Translations under genes and position numbers: made by a program
The notes under the pieces: generated by a model
Databases searched by the model: none
Told to the model about the DNA's origin: nothing
The model's input: the letters and a program-made list of their open reading frames with translations, nothing else
In this document: piece by piece, positions 6,835-14,690 of the stretch
Layout of the letters: every line of letters starts with the position of its first letter
Numbering within the stretch: the first letter of the stretch is position 1
Assembly: GCF_032334255.1 (NCBI RefSeq)
Contig: NZ_JAUHMF010000001.1
Coordinates: 62,001-126,000 of the forward strand
Reading direction: 5' to 3'
Origin: Thermanaerothrix solaris
GTDB taxonomy: Bacteria; Chloroflexota; Anaerolineae; Anaerolineales; Anaerolineaceae
Length of the DNA stretch: 64,000 bases

Positions 6835-8259
6835 ATGAGTTTTCATCAGGTAGATGGAGTGCGCAGGGTATTGATTGCTTCAGCCAATCCGCTCTTCGGG
6901 CGGGGGTTAGAACGCCTGATTCATCAACAGTGGAAGGGTCGCCAATTTGAGATTCGGGTTGTGGCAACAATGGAGGAAACTCTGCTTCTTCTCGAGTCTT
7001 GGTTGCCTGACCTAGTTATCCTTGACTACGATGACCGCTCGCTTGACCGCAAACGCTTTATGGATCTATTTATCAGTGGCAACCGGGCGATGCAGGTGAT
7101 GTTGGTTTCATTGCACGAGAGCGGATCGGTCGTTGTTTATGATCGCCGCATCCTTACCCCTTCCCAGGCAGAAAATTGGCTTTCGTTACCAGGTAGTCTA
7201 GACTCACAGCCTCGAACTTCAGGAAAGGAGCGCGTTTCGACGATGAAACATTTCGCGATTGCCGGGTTTTTGGTCATTGTATCTACATTCGTGGTGAATT
7301 ACTTGTTAAACACGATTCGCATTCTCCCTCTCCAGGCCAGTGCCCAGGCTCAACCAATTGATCGCCTCTTCAATTTGCAGTTCATGCTCATTGCTTTCTT
7401 CTTTTCGCTGATTGTGGTTTTCCTGGGCTACAGTTTGGTAGTGTTCCGCCAACGGAGTAAAGAGGGTGAAGAGGAAGGGGCTTATATCAAGGGCTCTACC
7501 GGCCTGGAAGTGGTGTGGACAATTATCCCGATTGGAATCGTGATTTACCTCTCTTATCTTGGTTCTCTGGCATTGGCCGAAACGCGACGGGTGGATCCGC
7601 AAGCTGTTGAGGTTAAAGTGGTGGCCGGCCAATGGTTTTGGCGCTTTGAGTATCCGCAATATGGTATTGTCTCCAATGCATTGTACTTACCGGTTAATCG
7701 TCAGGCGCATTTACGTTTGACCTCGTTGGATGTCATTCACTCATTTTGGGTACCCGAATTTCGGGTGAAGCAGGATGCGCTTCCTGGCGAGAACCTTGAA
7801 CGGGAATTGCGTGTTACCCCAACGATGATCGGCGAGTTCAAGGTGCGTTGTGCAGAACTTTGTGGCACCTCGCACGCTTACATGGAAAGCCCGGTCGTAG
7901 TGGTTTCCCAAGCGGATTTTGAGGCTTGGATCAGTGAACAATTGGCTGCTATTGGCACCGACCCGGCGACACGCGGGGCAAAGTGGGCGCAAACCAATGG
8001 CTGTCTTTCATGTCATTCGGTGGACGGATCACCAGGGGTTGGGCCTACCTGGAAAGGACTTTTTGGCCGTACCGATCATGAATTAGCGGATGGCTCCGTG
8101 GTTGCCGTGGATGAGGCTTATCTGAAAACTGCTATTGTCAATCCCAATGCGCAAATTGTTAAAGGATTCCCGGCAAATGTCATGCCAGGCAACTATCAGT
8201 CACTCCTTTCCGAACAACAGATCAACGACATTATTGAATATATCAAGACACTGCGCTGA
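6835..8259 (+). CDS. coxB: Cytochrome c oxidase subunit II (CuA, fused cytochrome c) with an in-frame N-terminal receiver-like domain
   Basis: One uninterrupted frame. Codons from 6835 encode ~136 residues resembling a response-regulator receiver (VRRVLIASANPLFGRGLERL, then PDLVILDYDD), without HTH. From the ATG at 7243 the protein is a standard caa3 subunit II of 338 residues: signal-anchor helix, two further membrane helices (to ~110), CuA ligands His166, Cys203, Glu205, Cys207, His211 and Met214, and a C-terminal cytochrome c domain with NGCLSCHS (heme Cys254, Cys257, His258; numbered from 7243) and MPGNY as likely axial Met. It takes electrons from cytochrome c and passes them to subunit I. 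Whether translation gives a fusion or two products is open: AAAGGAG at 7224-7230 could serve the internal start. A cytoplasmic receiver ahead of the first helix would need an N-in topology. Confidence 0.88.
   Translation: MSFHQVDGVRRVLIASANPLFGRGLERLIHQQWKGRQFEIRVVATMEETLLLLESWLPDLVILDYDDRSLDRKRFMDLFISGNRAMQVMLVSLHESGSVVVYDRRILTPSQAENWLSLPGSLDSQPRTSGKERVSTMKHFAIAGFLVIVSTFVVNYLLNTIRILPLQASAQAQPIDRLFNLQFMLIAFFFSLIVVFLGYSLVVFRQRSKEGEEEGAYIKGSTGLEVVWTIIPIGIVIYLSYLGSLALAETRRVDPQAVEVKVVAGQWFWRFEYPQYGIVSNALYLPVNRQAHLRLTSLDVIHSFWVPEFRVKQDALPGENLERELRVTPTMIGEFKVRCAELCGTSHAYMESPVVVVSQADFEAWISEQLAAIGTDPATRGAKWAQTNGCLSCHSVDGSPGVGPTWKGLFGRTDHELADGSVVAVDEAYLKTAIVNPNAQIVKGFPANVMPGNYQSLLSEQQINDIIEYIKTLR
7224..7245 (+). 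promoter_or_regulatory. Internal ribosome-binding site and alternative start for coxB
   Basis: AAAGGAG at 7224-7230 precedes an in-frame ATG at 7243 by 12 nt, at exactly the place where canonical subunit II begins (MKHFAIAGFLV). The spacing is longer than ideal. It supports separate production of subunit II from the upstream receiver-like segment. Confidence 0.5.
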
Positions 8260-8283
8260 TTTCGACACTTGATGGAGGTCATT

Positions 8284-10131
8284 ATGAGACGTTTATGGGC
8301 AATTGGGCTCGTTCGAGGGTTAGTTGGTCAGGTGATAGGCTTTCTTCTTGGTATCGGATTACTGAGTGCCGTGCGGATGGCATTAGGGTTGCCGTGGAAG
8401 GCTGAACCGGCCTGGGTAGTAGGCGGATTTGGAGGCGTTTTGGGCTTCATGATTGCACTTGGCGCCTTTAGGGATTGGTATGCCTGGGCTTTGGGACGCG
8501 AAACACCTGATATCGAGGATATTGAAGAGACTCCGGGCTGGCAACGTTACCTGGGCTATAGTTTGGATCATAAGGTGATTGGAGTTCAGTATGGTGTGCT
8601 CTCTCTGCTATTACTTGCGATTGGGGGTACATTTGCGCTGATCTTTCGTACCGAATTGGCTCAATCCGGGATGCAGTTTCTCTCGCTGGATTTCTTCAAC
8701 ACCCTGATCGGGATGCACGGTATGGTGCTGATCATCTCGATCTTACTAGGTTTCGCGGCCATGGCCAACTTCTTAGTACCGCTCTTGATTGGGGCTAGGG
8801 ATATGGCCTTTCCGCGTCTGAATGCTTTCTCTTTTTGGATCGCGGTTCCGGCATCTATTACGTTGCTGAGTGCCATTTTCTTGGGGGGTTTTGATACTGG
8901 TTGGACAGCTTACCCTCCGCTGAGTATTCGGGCTCCGTTGGGGATGCAGATGTTTTTTGTTGGCGTGTTCTTCAACGGTTGGTCATCCATTTTGGGAGCT
9001 TTGAATCTGATTACTACGATCATCTGGTTGCGTGCGCCGGGGATGTCTCTCTTTCGGATGCCTATTTTCGCCTGGGCGACCCTGGCCACATCAATTATCG
9101 CGCTGACGGCGACGCAGTTGATTGGCCTTTCATTTCAGATGGTGATGTTTGAGCGTTTGTTTGGGATGGGATTCTTTGAACCAGCCAAAGGTGGAAATCC
9201 GATTTTGTTCCAACACCTCTTCTGGTTTTACTCTCATCCAGCGGTATATATCTTTGTATTGCCGGGACTGGGGGTAATCAGCGAGTTACTGCCAGTCTTT
9301 GTGCGTAAGCCGCTCTTCGGTTACCGTTGGGTGGCGATGTCTTCGTTAGGGATTGCCTTGGTGGGCTTTCTGGTATGGGGGCACCATATGTTCACCTCTG
9401 GCATGGAAGAGTACCTGCGGGTGCCGTTTATGTACAGTACGCTTTTGGTCGCCGTACCCACCGGAATCAAGTTTTTCAGTTGGGTGGCTACCTTATGGCA
9501 GGGGCGGATTCGCACGCCGGTACCAATGCTGTTTGTCCTGGGTGCAATTGTCGTGTTCCTCATGGGGGGATTGAGTGGCCCGCCTAATGGGGTAGTCGCG
9601 ACCGATTTGCACTTGCATGACACCTATTTCGTGGTCGGCCATTTTCACGACACGATGTTTGGAGGGTATATCTTCCCTCTGTTTGCAGCGATCTATTATT
9701 GGTTCCCTAAGGTGAGTGGGCGCAAATTAAACGAGACACTGGGGCGGCTGCATTTTTGGTTGATGACGCCTTCGTTTCTGGTTATGACATTTGGTCAAAT
9801 GTGGGTGGGTATGTTGGGCATGCGCCGCCGCATTGCCGATTATGACCCGGCACAAGGGTTTGATACCGCACATTTAGTGATCACAATTGCCGGTTTTTTG
9901 ATTGGCTTATCGGTGTTGATTTTCTTTATCAACTTGGTGATTAGTCTGCGCCGCGGAGAAGTAGCGGTAGGAAATATTTGGCAATCGCGTTCACCGGAAT
10001 GGCAGTTATTACCCTCGCCGGCACCGATGCACAATTACCCTCAGCCGTTCCGGGTGGTGGGCGACCCTTACGACTATGGTCTGAAGGGGTCGCGTTATGT
10101 TGAACCCTTGACGCAACCGGCAGGAGATTGA
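8284..10131 (+). CDS. coxA: Cytochrome c oxidase subunit I (heme-copper oxidase, A2-type motif)
   Basis: 615 residues, ~14 membrane segments. The N-terminus has an additional ~75-residue two-helix extension before the core (core begins near DHKVIGVQYG). The CuB/heme a3 region reads FYSHPAVYIFVLPG with Tyr316-Ser317-His318 and Tyr322 as the His-Tyr partner: the YSHP motif replaces the GHPE glutamate of A1 oxidases and marks the A2 subfamily. WGHHMFTSGM holds the other CuB histidines, and VVGHFHD gives His453 (heme a3) and His455 (heme a). It reduces O2 to water while pumping protons. GGAGG at 8274-8278 sets the ATG at 8284; the TTG/ATG codons upstream are poorer. Second gene of the oxidase operon, 24 bp after coxB. 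Confidence 0.95.
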   Translation: MRRLWAIGLVRGLVGQVIGFLLGIGLLSAVRMALGLPWKAEPAWVVGGFGGVLGFMIALGAFRDWYAWALGRETPDIEDIEETPGWQRYLGYSLDHKVIGVQYGVLSLLLLAIGGTFALIFRTELAQSGMQFLSLDFFNTLIGMHGMVLIISILLGFAAMANFLVPLLIGARDMAFPRLNAFSFWIAVPASITLLSAIFLGGFDTGWTAYPPLSIRAPLGMQMFFVGVFFNGWSSILGALNLITTIIWLRAPGMSLFRMPIFAWATLATSIIALTATQLIGLSFQMVMFERLFGMGFFEPAKGGNPILFQHLFWFYSHPAVYIFVLPGLGVISELLPVFVRKPLFGYRWVAMSSLGIALVGFLVWGHHMFTSGMEEYLRVPFMYSTLLVAVPTGIKFFSWVATLWQGRIRTPVPMLFVLGAIVVFLMGGLSGPPNGVVATDLHLHDTYFVVGHFHDTMFGGYIFPLFAAIYYWFPKVSGRKLNETLGRLHFWLMTPSFLVMTFGQMWVGMLGMRRRIADYDPAQGFDTAHLVITIAGFLIGLSVLIFFINLVISLRRGEVAVGNIWQSRSPEWQLLPSPAPMHNYPQPFRVVGDPYDYGLKGSRYVEPLTQPAGD

Positions 10132-10142
10132 GGAGGTTGACG

Positions 10143-10352
10143 ATGAAAACATCTTCAAAGGCAATGTCTGAAGTACGACGCGGTGTGGTGGTGTTCATCG
10201 TTTTGGCCGTCTTAACCGGTATTGAGTATTATGTTGGAATTCACGAAGCACCGAGCGTTATTCTGTGGGCTATTGCCCTGCTCAAAGCGGCGGTGGTGAT
10301 TCAGTTCTACATGCATCTAATGCGCATTTTCCGCTCACAGGAGGAGCACTGA
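10143..10352 (+). CDS. Cytochrome c oxidase subunit IV-type small membrane protein
   Basis: 69 residues with two membrane helices (VVVFIVLAVLTGIEYYVG and ILWAIALLKAAVVIQFYMHL). The second contains the K-A-x-x-V-x-x-F-Y-M-H-L pattern characteristic of prokaryotic cytochrome oxidase subunit IV (COX4_pro/CyoD-like). It stabilises the subunit I/II/III complex. AGGAGG at 10131-10136 is 6 nt before the ATG at 10143, so an upstream TTG is not needed. It overlaps the subunit III start by one base, so the two are translationally coupled. Confidence 0.88.
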   Translation: MKTSSKAMSEVRRGVVVFIVLAVLTGIEYYVGIHEAPSVILWAIALLKAAVVIQFYMHLMRIFRSQEEH

Positions 10353-10921
10353 TGAGCACCCATGAAATGAGCCTTGAGGCTTATCGGCAACGTGTTGCCA
10401 CTAACCGCATCGGTTTATGGCTGTTTATCATTTCGGATGCTTTCATGTTCGGCGCGTTACTCGTTACTCGGTTCTATTTGCTGGGAGGTCGTCGTCCCGA
10501 ACTGGATCAGACATTGGGCTTAATCGTGACCTCGGTGCTGTTAACCAGCAGTTTCTTTATGAATCGGGCTGAAGCGATGATTGCGGCCGGAAATCGGCGT
10601 GGTTTCCTGTCCAGTACCTTGATCACTATGGTGCTGGGAATAGCGTTTTTAGTAGGTGTAATTGGGTTTGAATGGCGTCTAGCTCCATTTGGGCCGGCAG
10701 ATGGCGCCGAAGGTGCAGTCTTCTATATGATGACCGGAATGCATGCTTTCCATGTTTTGACCGGCGTCATCTTTCTGTTCGTTGTTTTTCGAAATGGCTT
10801 AAAAGGGCATTACTCTCCCGAACGCCACTGGGCGGTAGAAGCGTGCGCTAACTACTGGCACTTTGTCGACGTGGTTTGGATTTTCTTTTATCCCGCTCTC
10901 TACCTGATGGGAACGCTCTAG
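10352..10921 (+). CDS. coxC: Cytochrome c oxidase subunit III
   Basis: 189 residues with about five membrane helices, the short form of COX3 without the first two helices. RIGLWLFIISDAFMFGALL at the N-terminus and HAFHVLTGVIFLFV, then ACANYWHFVDVVWIFFYPALYL at the C-terminus are the family motifs. It binds subunit I and supports proton uptake and enzyme stability. GGAGGAG at 10340-10346 fixes the ATG at 10352, overlapping the stop of the subunit IV gene. The gene order II-I-IV-III is compact and leaves no room for other genes. Confidence 0.94.
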   Translation: MSTHEMSLEAYRQRVATNRIGLWLFIISDAFMFGALLVTRFYLLGGRRPELDQTLGLIVTSVLLTSSFFMNRAEAMIAAGNRRGFLSSTLITMVLGIAFLVGVIGFEWRLAPFGPADGAEGAVFYMMTGMHAFHVLTGVIFLFVVFRNGLKGHYSPERHWAVEACANYWHFVDVVWIFFYPALYLMGTL

Positions 10922-10928
10922 GTGGGGC

Positions 10929-11531
10929 ATGCGCCAATATAGTCTCTTGATAGGGATTGGCATTGTAGCGGTGGCCTTGGTTGCTGTGGGGCTTTTGCTC
11001 CGCCCCCAAGGTCAGTTCCGCGGATCATTGCTTGATCCCCCGATTCCTGCGCCTGATTTTTCTCTCACTCAGGCGAATGGGAAAACCTTTACTTTAAGTG
11101 CGCAAAAAGAAAAAGTGGTTTTGCTGTTCTTTGGTTACACCTATTGCCCTGACGTTTGTCCAACGACGTTAGCTGATCTTGCTCAGGTTATGAAACGCCT
11201 TGGTCGGCAGTCAGAGCGGGTCAGGGTGGTCTTTATTTCGGTTGATCCCCAGCGAGACACCCCGGAACGTGCTCAGTCCTATGCTGCTGCATTTGACCCG
11301 TCTTTTATTGGGCTTTCAGGCACTGAAGCCGACCTGCAACCAGTATGGAATGCCTATGGTGTTTATCGGTTGGTGCGGGACAGTGAAAGTCGTGGAAGCG
11401 ATTATTTAGTGGATCACTCGGCCCGGGTTTACCTGATAGATGGCAAGGGAAATTTACGCTTGACATATTCCTTTGGCACTCCGGTGGAAGATCTGGAAAA
11501 TGACTTGCGTCTCATCTTGAGGGAGAAATAA
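10929..11531 (+). CDS. SCO1/SenC-family copper chaperone for cytochrome oxidase
   Basis: 200 residues. One N-terminal membrane anchor (~5-24), then a thioredoxin-fold domain with the SCO copper motif YTYCPDVCPTTL (Cys73 and Cys77) and the distal histidine in YLVDHSARVYLID. SCO proteins deliver copper to, or reduce the thiols of, the CuA site of subunit II on the outer face of the membrane. It follows coxC by 7 bp and is followed 3 bp later by the cupredoxin-like gene, so all are one operon. GGTGGGG just before the ATG is the ribosome site. Confidence 0.94.
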   Translation: MRQYSLLIGIGIVAVALVAVGLLLRPQGQFRGSLLDPPIPAPDFSLTQANGKTFTLSAQKEKVVLLFFGYTYCPDVCPTTLADLAQVMKRLGRQSERVRVVFISVDPQRDTPERAQSYAAAFDPSFIGLSGTEADLQPVWNAYGVYRLVRDSESRGSDYLVDHSARVYLIDGKGNLRLTYSFGTPVEDLENDLRLILREK

Positions 11532-11534
11532 CGT

Positions 11535-12059
11535 ATGACCGCGACAACCAAAGCGGTACTTGTTCGCCTTGGGGTTACTCTTCTGTTGGGATTACTGGTA
11601 GGTGTTTTGGTCGGTGAGGGGGCCTACTGGTTGTTGCGCGGAGAAAGCGAGAATGAACCGCGTGTTATTGAAATTGTCATTCCTGCCGGTACGGCGCGAC
11701 AAATTGCTATGGGGGGGCCAGGCCCGGCCCTCCCCTCCATGATTTTCACCGCGGGTGATGTTTTGATGGTGCGGAATGAAGACGAGGTTAGTCATCAGTT
11801 GGGGCCGCTGTGGATTCCACCCGGAAGCACTGCCTCGCTTAATCTGGATCGTCCTAATGCGTATAGCATGGCATGTACGTTTCAATCTTCACAGGTATTA
11901 GGGTTGGATGTGCGTCCACGCATCCGTCCGATAGACCGTGTGCAGGGAATCCTGGCAGTGATGATCCCAACGTGGATGTTGTTGTGGGTCTACTCATTGG
12001 TGGCAGTTCCCCTACCGGAAAGCGGTCCAACTGCTTCGTCAATCCACCATCGGTCTTGA
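11535..12059 (+). CDS. Membrane-anchored cupredoxin-like protein in the oxidase operon
   Basis: 174 residues, membrane helix at ~10-34, an extracytoplasmic beta domain (~43-128) and a second helix at ~134-158. The central domain looks like a degenerate cupredoxin: IVIPAGTARQIAMG, FTAGDVLMVRNEDEVSHQLGP with His87, and SMACTF with Cys114. The second histidine and the methionine that usually follow the cysteine by 2-7 residues are absent (Gln117 and Gln120 stand there), so a classic type 1 copper site is unlikely. Position between SCO and SURF1 suggests a part in copper handling or oxidase assembly. I do not recognise a named family; the fold is inferred from spacing alone. Confidence 0.7.
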   Translation: MTATTKAVLVRLGVTLLLGLLVGVLVGEGAYWLLRGESENEPRVIEIVIPAGTARQIAMGGPGPALPSMIFTAGDVLMVRNEDEVSHQLGPLWIPPGSTASLNLDRPNAYSMACTFQSSQVLGLDVRPRIRPIDRVQGILAVMIPTWMLLWVYSLVAVPLPESGPTASSIHHRS

Positions 12060-12066
12060 GAGCAAT

Positions 12067-12849
12067 ATGCGCACGCGAGGGTTTTTACATTGGGTCTTGA
12101 CCACGCTGTTTGTACTGGCGGCGATGGCCGTGATGGTTCGCCTTGGTTTCTGGCAGTTAGATCGCTTGGCGCAGCGGCGAGCGTTTAACGCTCGCGTTCT
12201 GGCGGCTCAGGCTATGCCAGTCTTGAACTTAAATGAGAACGTACCTCTAAGCGATCTCGAGACCATGGAATATCGTGAGGTGATTGTCGAAGGGACGTAT
12301 TTATTTGAGGAGGAGGTACTTCTGCGTAACCAGGTTTGGGAGGGACGATTGGGGTTTCATGTGTTGACGCCGTTGCAAATTCGGGGCTCGACCTGGGCGG
12401 TGCTGGTAGATCGCGGCTGGATACCTTTTGAAGAAGCCCAACTTCCGGCCCGCCTTGCCTTTCAGGAGCAGGGGAGGGTGACCGTAAGGGGGATCATTCG
12501 TCGCGGTCAGGAACACCCAGATTTTGGCGGTGTACCTGATCCTACGTTGACGCCTGGACAAACCCGCTTAGAGGCGTGGAACCTGGTCAATATTCCGCGC
12601 ATTCAACAGCAAACCCGCGCTTCCCTGTTGCCAATCTATATACAGCAGGCGCCAGATCCGGCGTGGCAAGGACTACCTTATCGGGCGTTACCAGAAGTCG
12701 AAATTAGTGAAGGCCCGCATTTGGGCTATGCCATTCAATGGTTTACGTTTGCGGCAATTTTAGGGATTGGTTATCCATTTTACGTTAAACGGCAATTGCA
12801 TAAGGCTGGCGGATATCCTGCAAAGCCATTGGAGGATGGGGACGAATGA
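12067..12849 (+). CDS. SURF1-family cytochrome oxidase assembly protein
   Basis: 260 residues with the SURF1 layout: N-terminal membrane helix with RLGFWQLDRLAQRRAFN, a large external domain containing YREVIVEGTY, LVDRGWIPF and VRGIIRR, and a C-terminal helix after HLGYAIQWFTFAAI. SURF1 helps place heme a in subunit I. The downstream ctaA-ctaB gene overlaps its stop by 4 nt (ATGA), which fits joint supply of heme A and its insertion. Start at ATG 12067, 7 nt after the preceding stop. Confidence 0.94.
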   Translation: MRTRGFLHWVLTTLFVLAAMAVMVRLGFWQLDRLAQRRAFNARVLAAQAMPVLNLNENVPLSDLETMEYREVIVEGTYLFEEEVLLRNQVWEGRLGFHVLTPLQIRGSTWAVLVDRGWIPFEEAQLPARLAFQEQGRVTVRGIIRRGQEHPDFGGVPDPTLTPGQTRLEAWNLVNIPRIQQQTRASLLPIYIQQAPDPAWQGLPYRALPEVEISEGPHLGYAIQWFTFAAILGIGYPFYVKRQLHKAGGYPAKPLEDGDE

Positions 12850-14624
12850 AACAAAAAACCTTGAAGCAAATTTACGGCAGTGTGGTCGTTCTTCTGCTTT
12901 TGGCGGTGTACAGCGGCTATGTGGTCCGCTTTTTGGATCCTTCCGAGTTCTGCGCTCCGATTACGAAGTGCGTTTTCGTATTGGGGCGTCCGGAGACTTG
13001 GCTACCCTGGATTGCGGCGATGCATCCAAGCCTCGCATTCGTGGCCGGGCTTTTAGGAATTAGTGTGGGTTTGTGGCGATTAATTAGGGAGAGGTCTCTT
13101 TCTCCGATTGAACGGTGGGGATTAATAACTGGGATAACCACGTTGCTGCTCCAAGGCTTACAAACGTTCTGGTTTGGAAATAAACTTCGGGATTATTCTG
13201 ATTTGACTCATCTTTCATTGGGGTTGCTTGCCCTAACAGCATTTACGGTGGCAGGGCTTTCTGTCCTTCCTTCATTCCAAGTCCTTTCGGATGCTCGATC
13301 CTCAAAGCGCAAATATGTGAGATTTCTGGGGATGGGACTTCTGTGGGTCACATTTCTTTTGCTTATCAGCGGTTATGCACAGGGATTAGATCCATACAGC
13401 CCGGCCTGTGGTGGTTGGCCTTTTTGTTCTAGCGGCTGGGCGTTCAGTCAGTGGGGGTGGCATATACTCTTGCATCGGTTGCTAAGTCTTCTCGCCTTAG
13501 GTGGGGTCACCGGGATGCTCATCATAACCTGGCGAGGTTATTCGCAAGACATCATAGTCCTTCCGGCAGCCACAGCCCTGGCGATCCTTTTTCTGGGTCA
13601 GGTCGGATTAGGGGGTGTCATGGTCAACCGCGGCTACCGGCAGGATCTGGTGGCTTTGCACGCTTTCAATATTGTGGCATTGTGGCTGACATTAAGCGTA
13701 TTGGTTTTCAGGGTGTGGGTACGGTCACCTCATTCCGAAAGACAATCCATAGCCACAGTCTCATGGCAGACACGTTTGAAGGCTTATTTTCTCCTAAACA
13801 AACCGGTAATTGTGGCGCTTCTTTTGGTCACAACGTATACGGGCATGGTGTTAGCTGCAAAAGGGATACCGGACGCTCGTTTGACCTTCTGGACCCTTTT
13901 TGGGGGAGCGCTGGCGGCAGGGGGAGCGAGCGCCATCAACCAATATATTGATCGCGAAGCCGATAAGCGGATGCAGCGAACGGCCAAGCGTCCAATACCA
14001 GCCGGCATTATTACCCCAGCCCAAGGTCTGGCCTATGGGATAGCGGCCTGTTGGGTTGCCTTTTTTATGTTAGCGATTATGGTTAATCTGCTTACCGCGC
14101 TTTTAGCGTTGGCAGGGATGATCTACTATGTGGGGATTTACAGCCTTTGGTTGAAACCTGCTACACCTCAGAATATTGTGATCGGTGGCGGGGCTGGCGC
14201 TATTCCACCGCTAGTAGGATGGGCTGCGGTAGCGAACGATCTTCAGGTGCCGGCGCTTTTTTTGTTCGCGATTATCTTCCTTTGGACGCCGCCACATTTC
14301 TGGGCATTGGCACTGGTGCGGCGGAAGGATTATGCCCGGGCTGGGATTCCGATGTTACCAGTAGTACTGGGCGAGCAAACAACGCGACGGCAGATTTTCA
14401 TCTACACTTTACAATTGGTGGCCTTGACGTTGTTGATGCCCCTTTTAAACCTGACTGGTCACCTTTTTTTGTTGATTGCATTGGTTCTAGGGGGAGGATT
14501 GATTTACGCCGCTTGGCGGGTTTTGCGCATGCCCGGCAATCGCCCGGCTTACCAGATGTATCGCATGTCTAGCATGTACCTTGCATTAATCTTTTTGGCA
14601 TTGGTTGTGGATGTCCTGGTTTAG
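12846..14624 (+). CDS. ctaB: CtaA-CtaB fusion: heme A synthase plus protoheme IX farnesyltransferase (heme O synthase)
   Basis: 592 residues, about 16 membrane helices. Residues ~1-295 are COX15/CtaA: extracellular Cys36/Cys42 pair, DPYSPACGGWPFCSSG with a second Cys pair, and four heme-ligand histidine sites (MHPSLAF with His60, THLSLGLLAL, HILLHRLL, VALHAFNIV). Residues ~305-592 are CtaB/CyoE, a UbiA-type prenyltransferase with NQYIDREADKRMQRT and KRPIPAGI, and a second Asp-rich loop region around LVRRKDYARAGIPMLP. CtaB adds a farnesyl group to heme b, and CtaA oxidises heme O to heme A, so one polypeptide makes the oxidase cofactor. Such fusions are known in Chloroflexota. It ends the oxidase operon. 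Confidence 0.94.
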   Translation: MKQKTLKQIYGSVVVLLLLAVYSGYVVRFLDPSEFCAPITKCVFVLGRPETWLPWIAAMHPSLAFVAGLLGISVGLWRLIRERSLSPIERWGLITGITTLLLQGLQTFWFGNKLRDYSDLTHLSLGLLALTAFTVAGLSVLPSFQVLSDARSSKRKYVRFLGMGLLWVTFLLLISGYAQGLDPYSPACGGWPFCSSGWAFSQWGWHILLHRLLSLLALGGVTGMLIITWRGYSQDIIVLPAATALAILFLGQVGLGGVMVNRGYRQDLVALHAFNIVALWLTLSVLVFRVWVRSPHSERQSIATVSWQTRLKAYFLLNKPVIVALLLVTTYTGMVLAAKGIPDARLTFWTLFGGALAAGGASAINQYIDREADKRMQRTAKRPIPAGIITPAQGLAYGIAACWVAFFMLAIMVNLLTALLALAGMIYYVGIYSLWLKPATPQNIVIGGGAGAIPPLVGWAAVANDLQVPALFLFAIIFLWTPPHFWALALVRRKDYARAGIPMLPVVLGEQTTRRQIFIYTLQLVALTLLMPLLNLTGHLFLLIALVLGGGLIYAAWRVLRMPGNRPAYQMYRMSSMYLALIFLALVVDVLV

Positions 14625-14631
14625 AGGGAAA

Positions 14632-14670
14632 GGGGCGCTCAGGACCAGGATCCGCTATCTTGAGCGCCCC
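14632..14670. terminator. Hairpin between ctaA-ctaB and the M24 peptidase gene
   Basis: 10-bp perfect stem GGGGCGCTCA (14632-14641) with its complement (14661-14670), 19-nt loop, between two convergent genes. The T-tract is on the minus-strand side (TTTCCC), so it may chiefly serve the minus-strand gene. Confidence 0.65.
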
Positions 14671-14690
14671 AAGAACTCGCTCTCTTCCCG

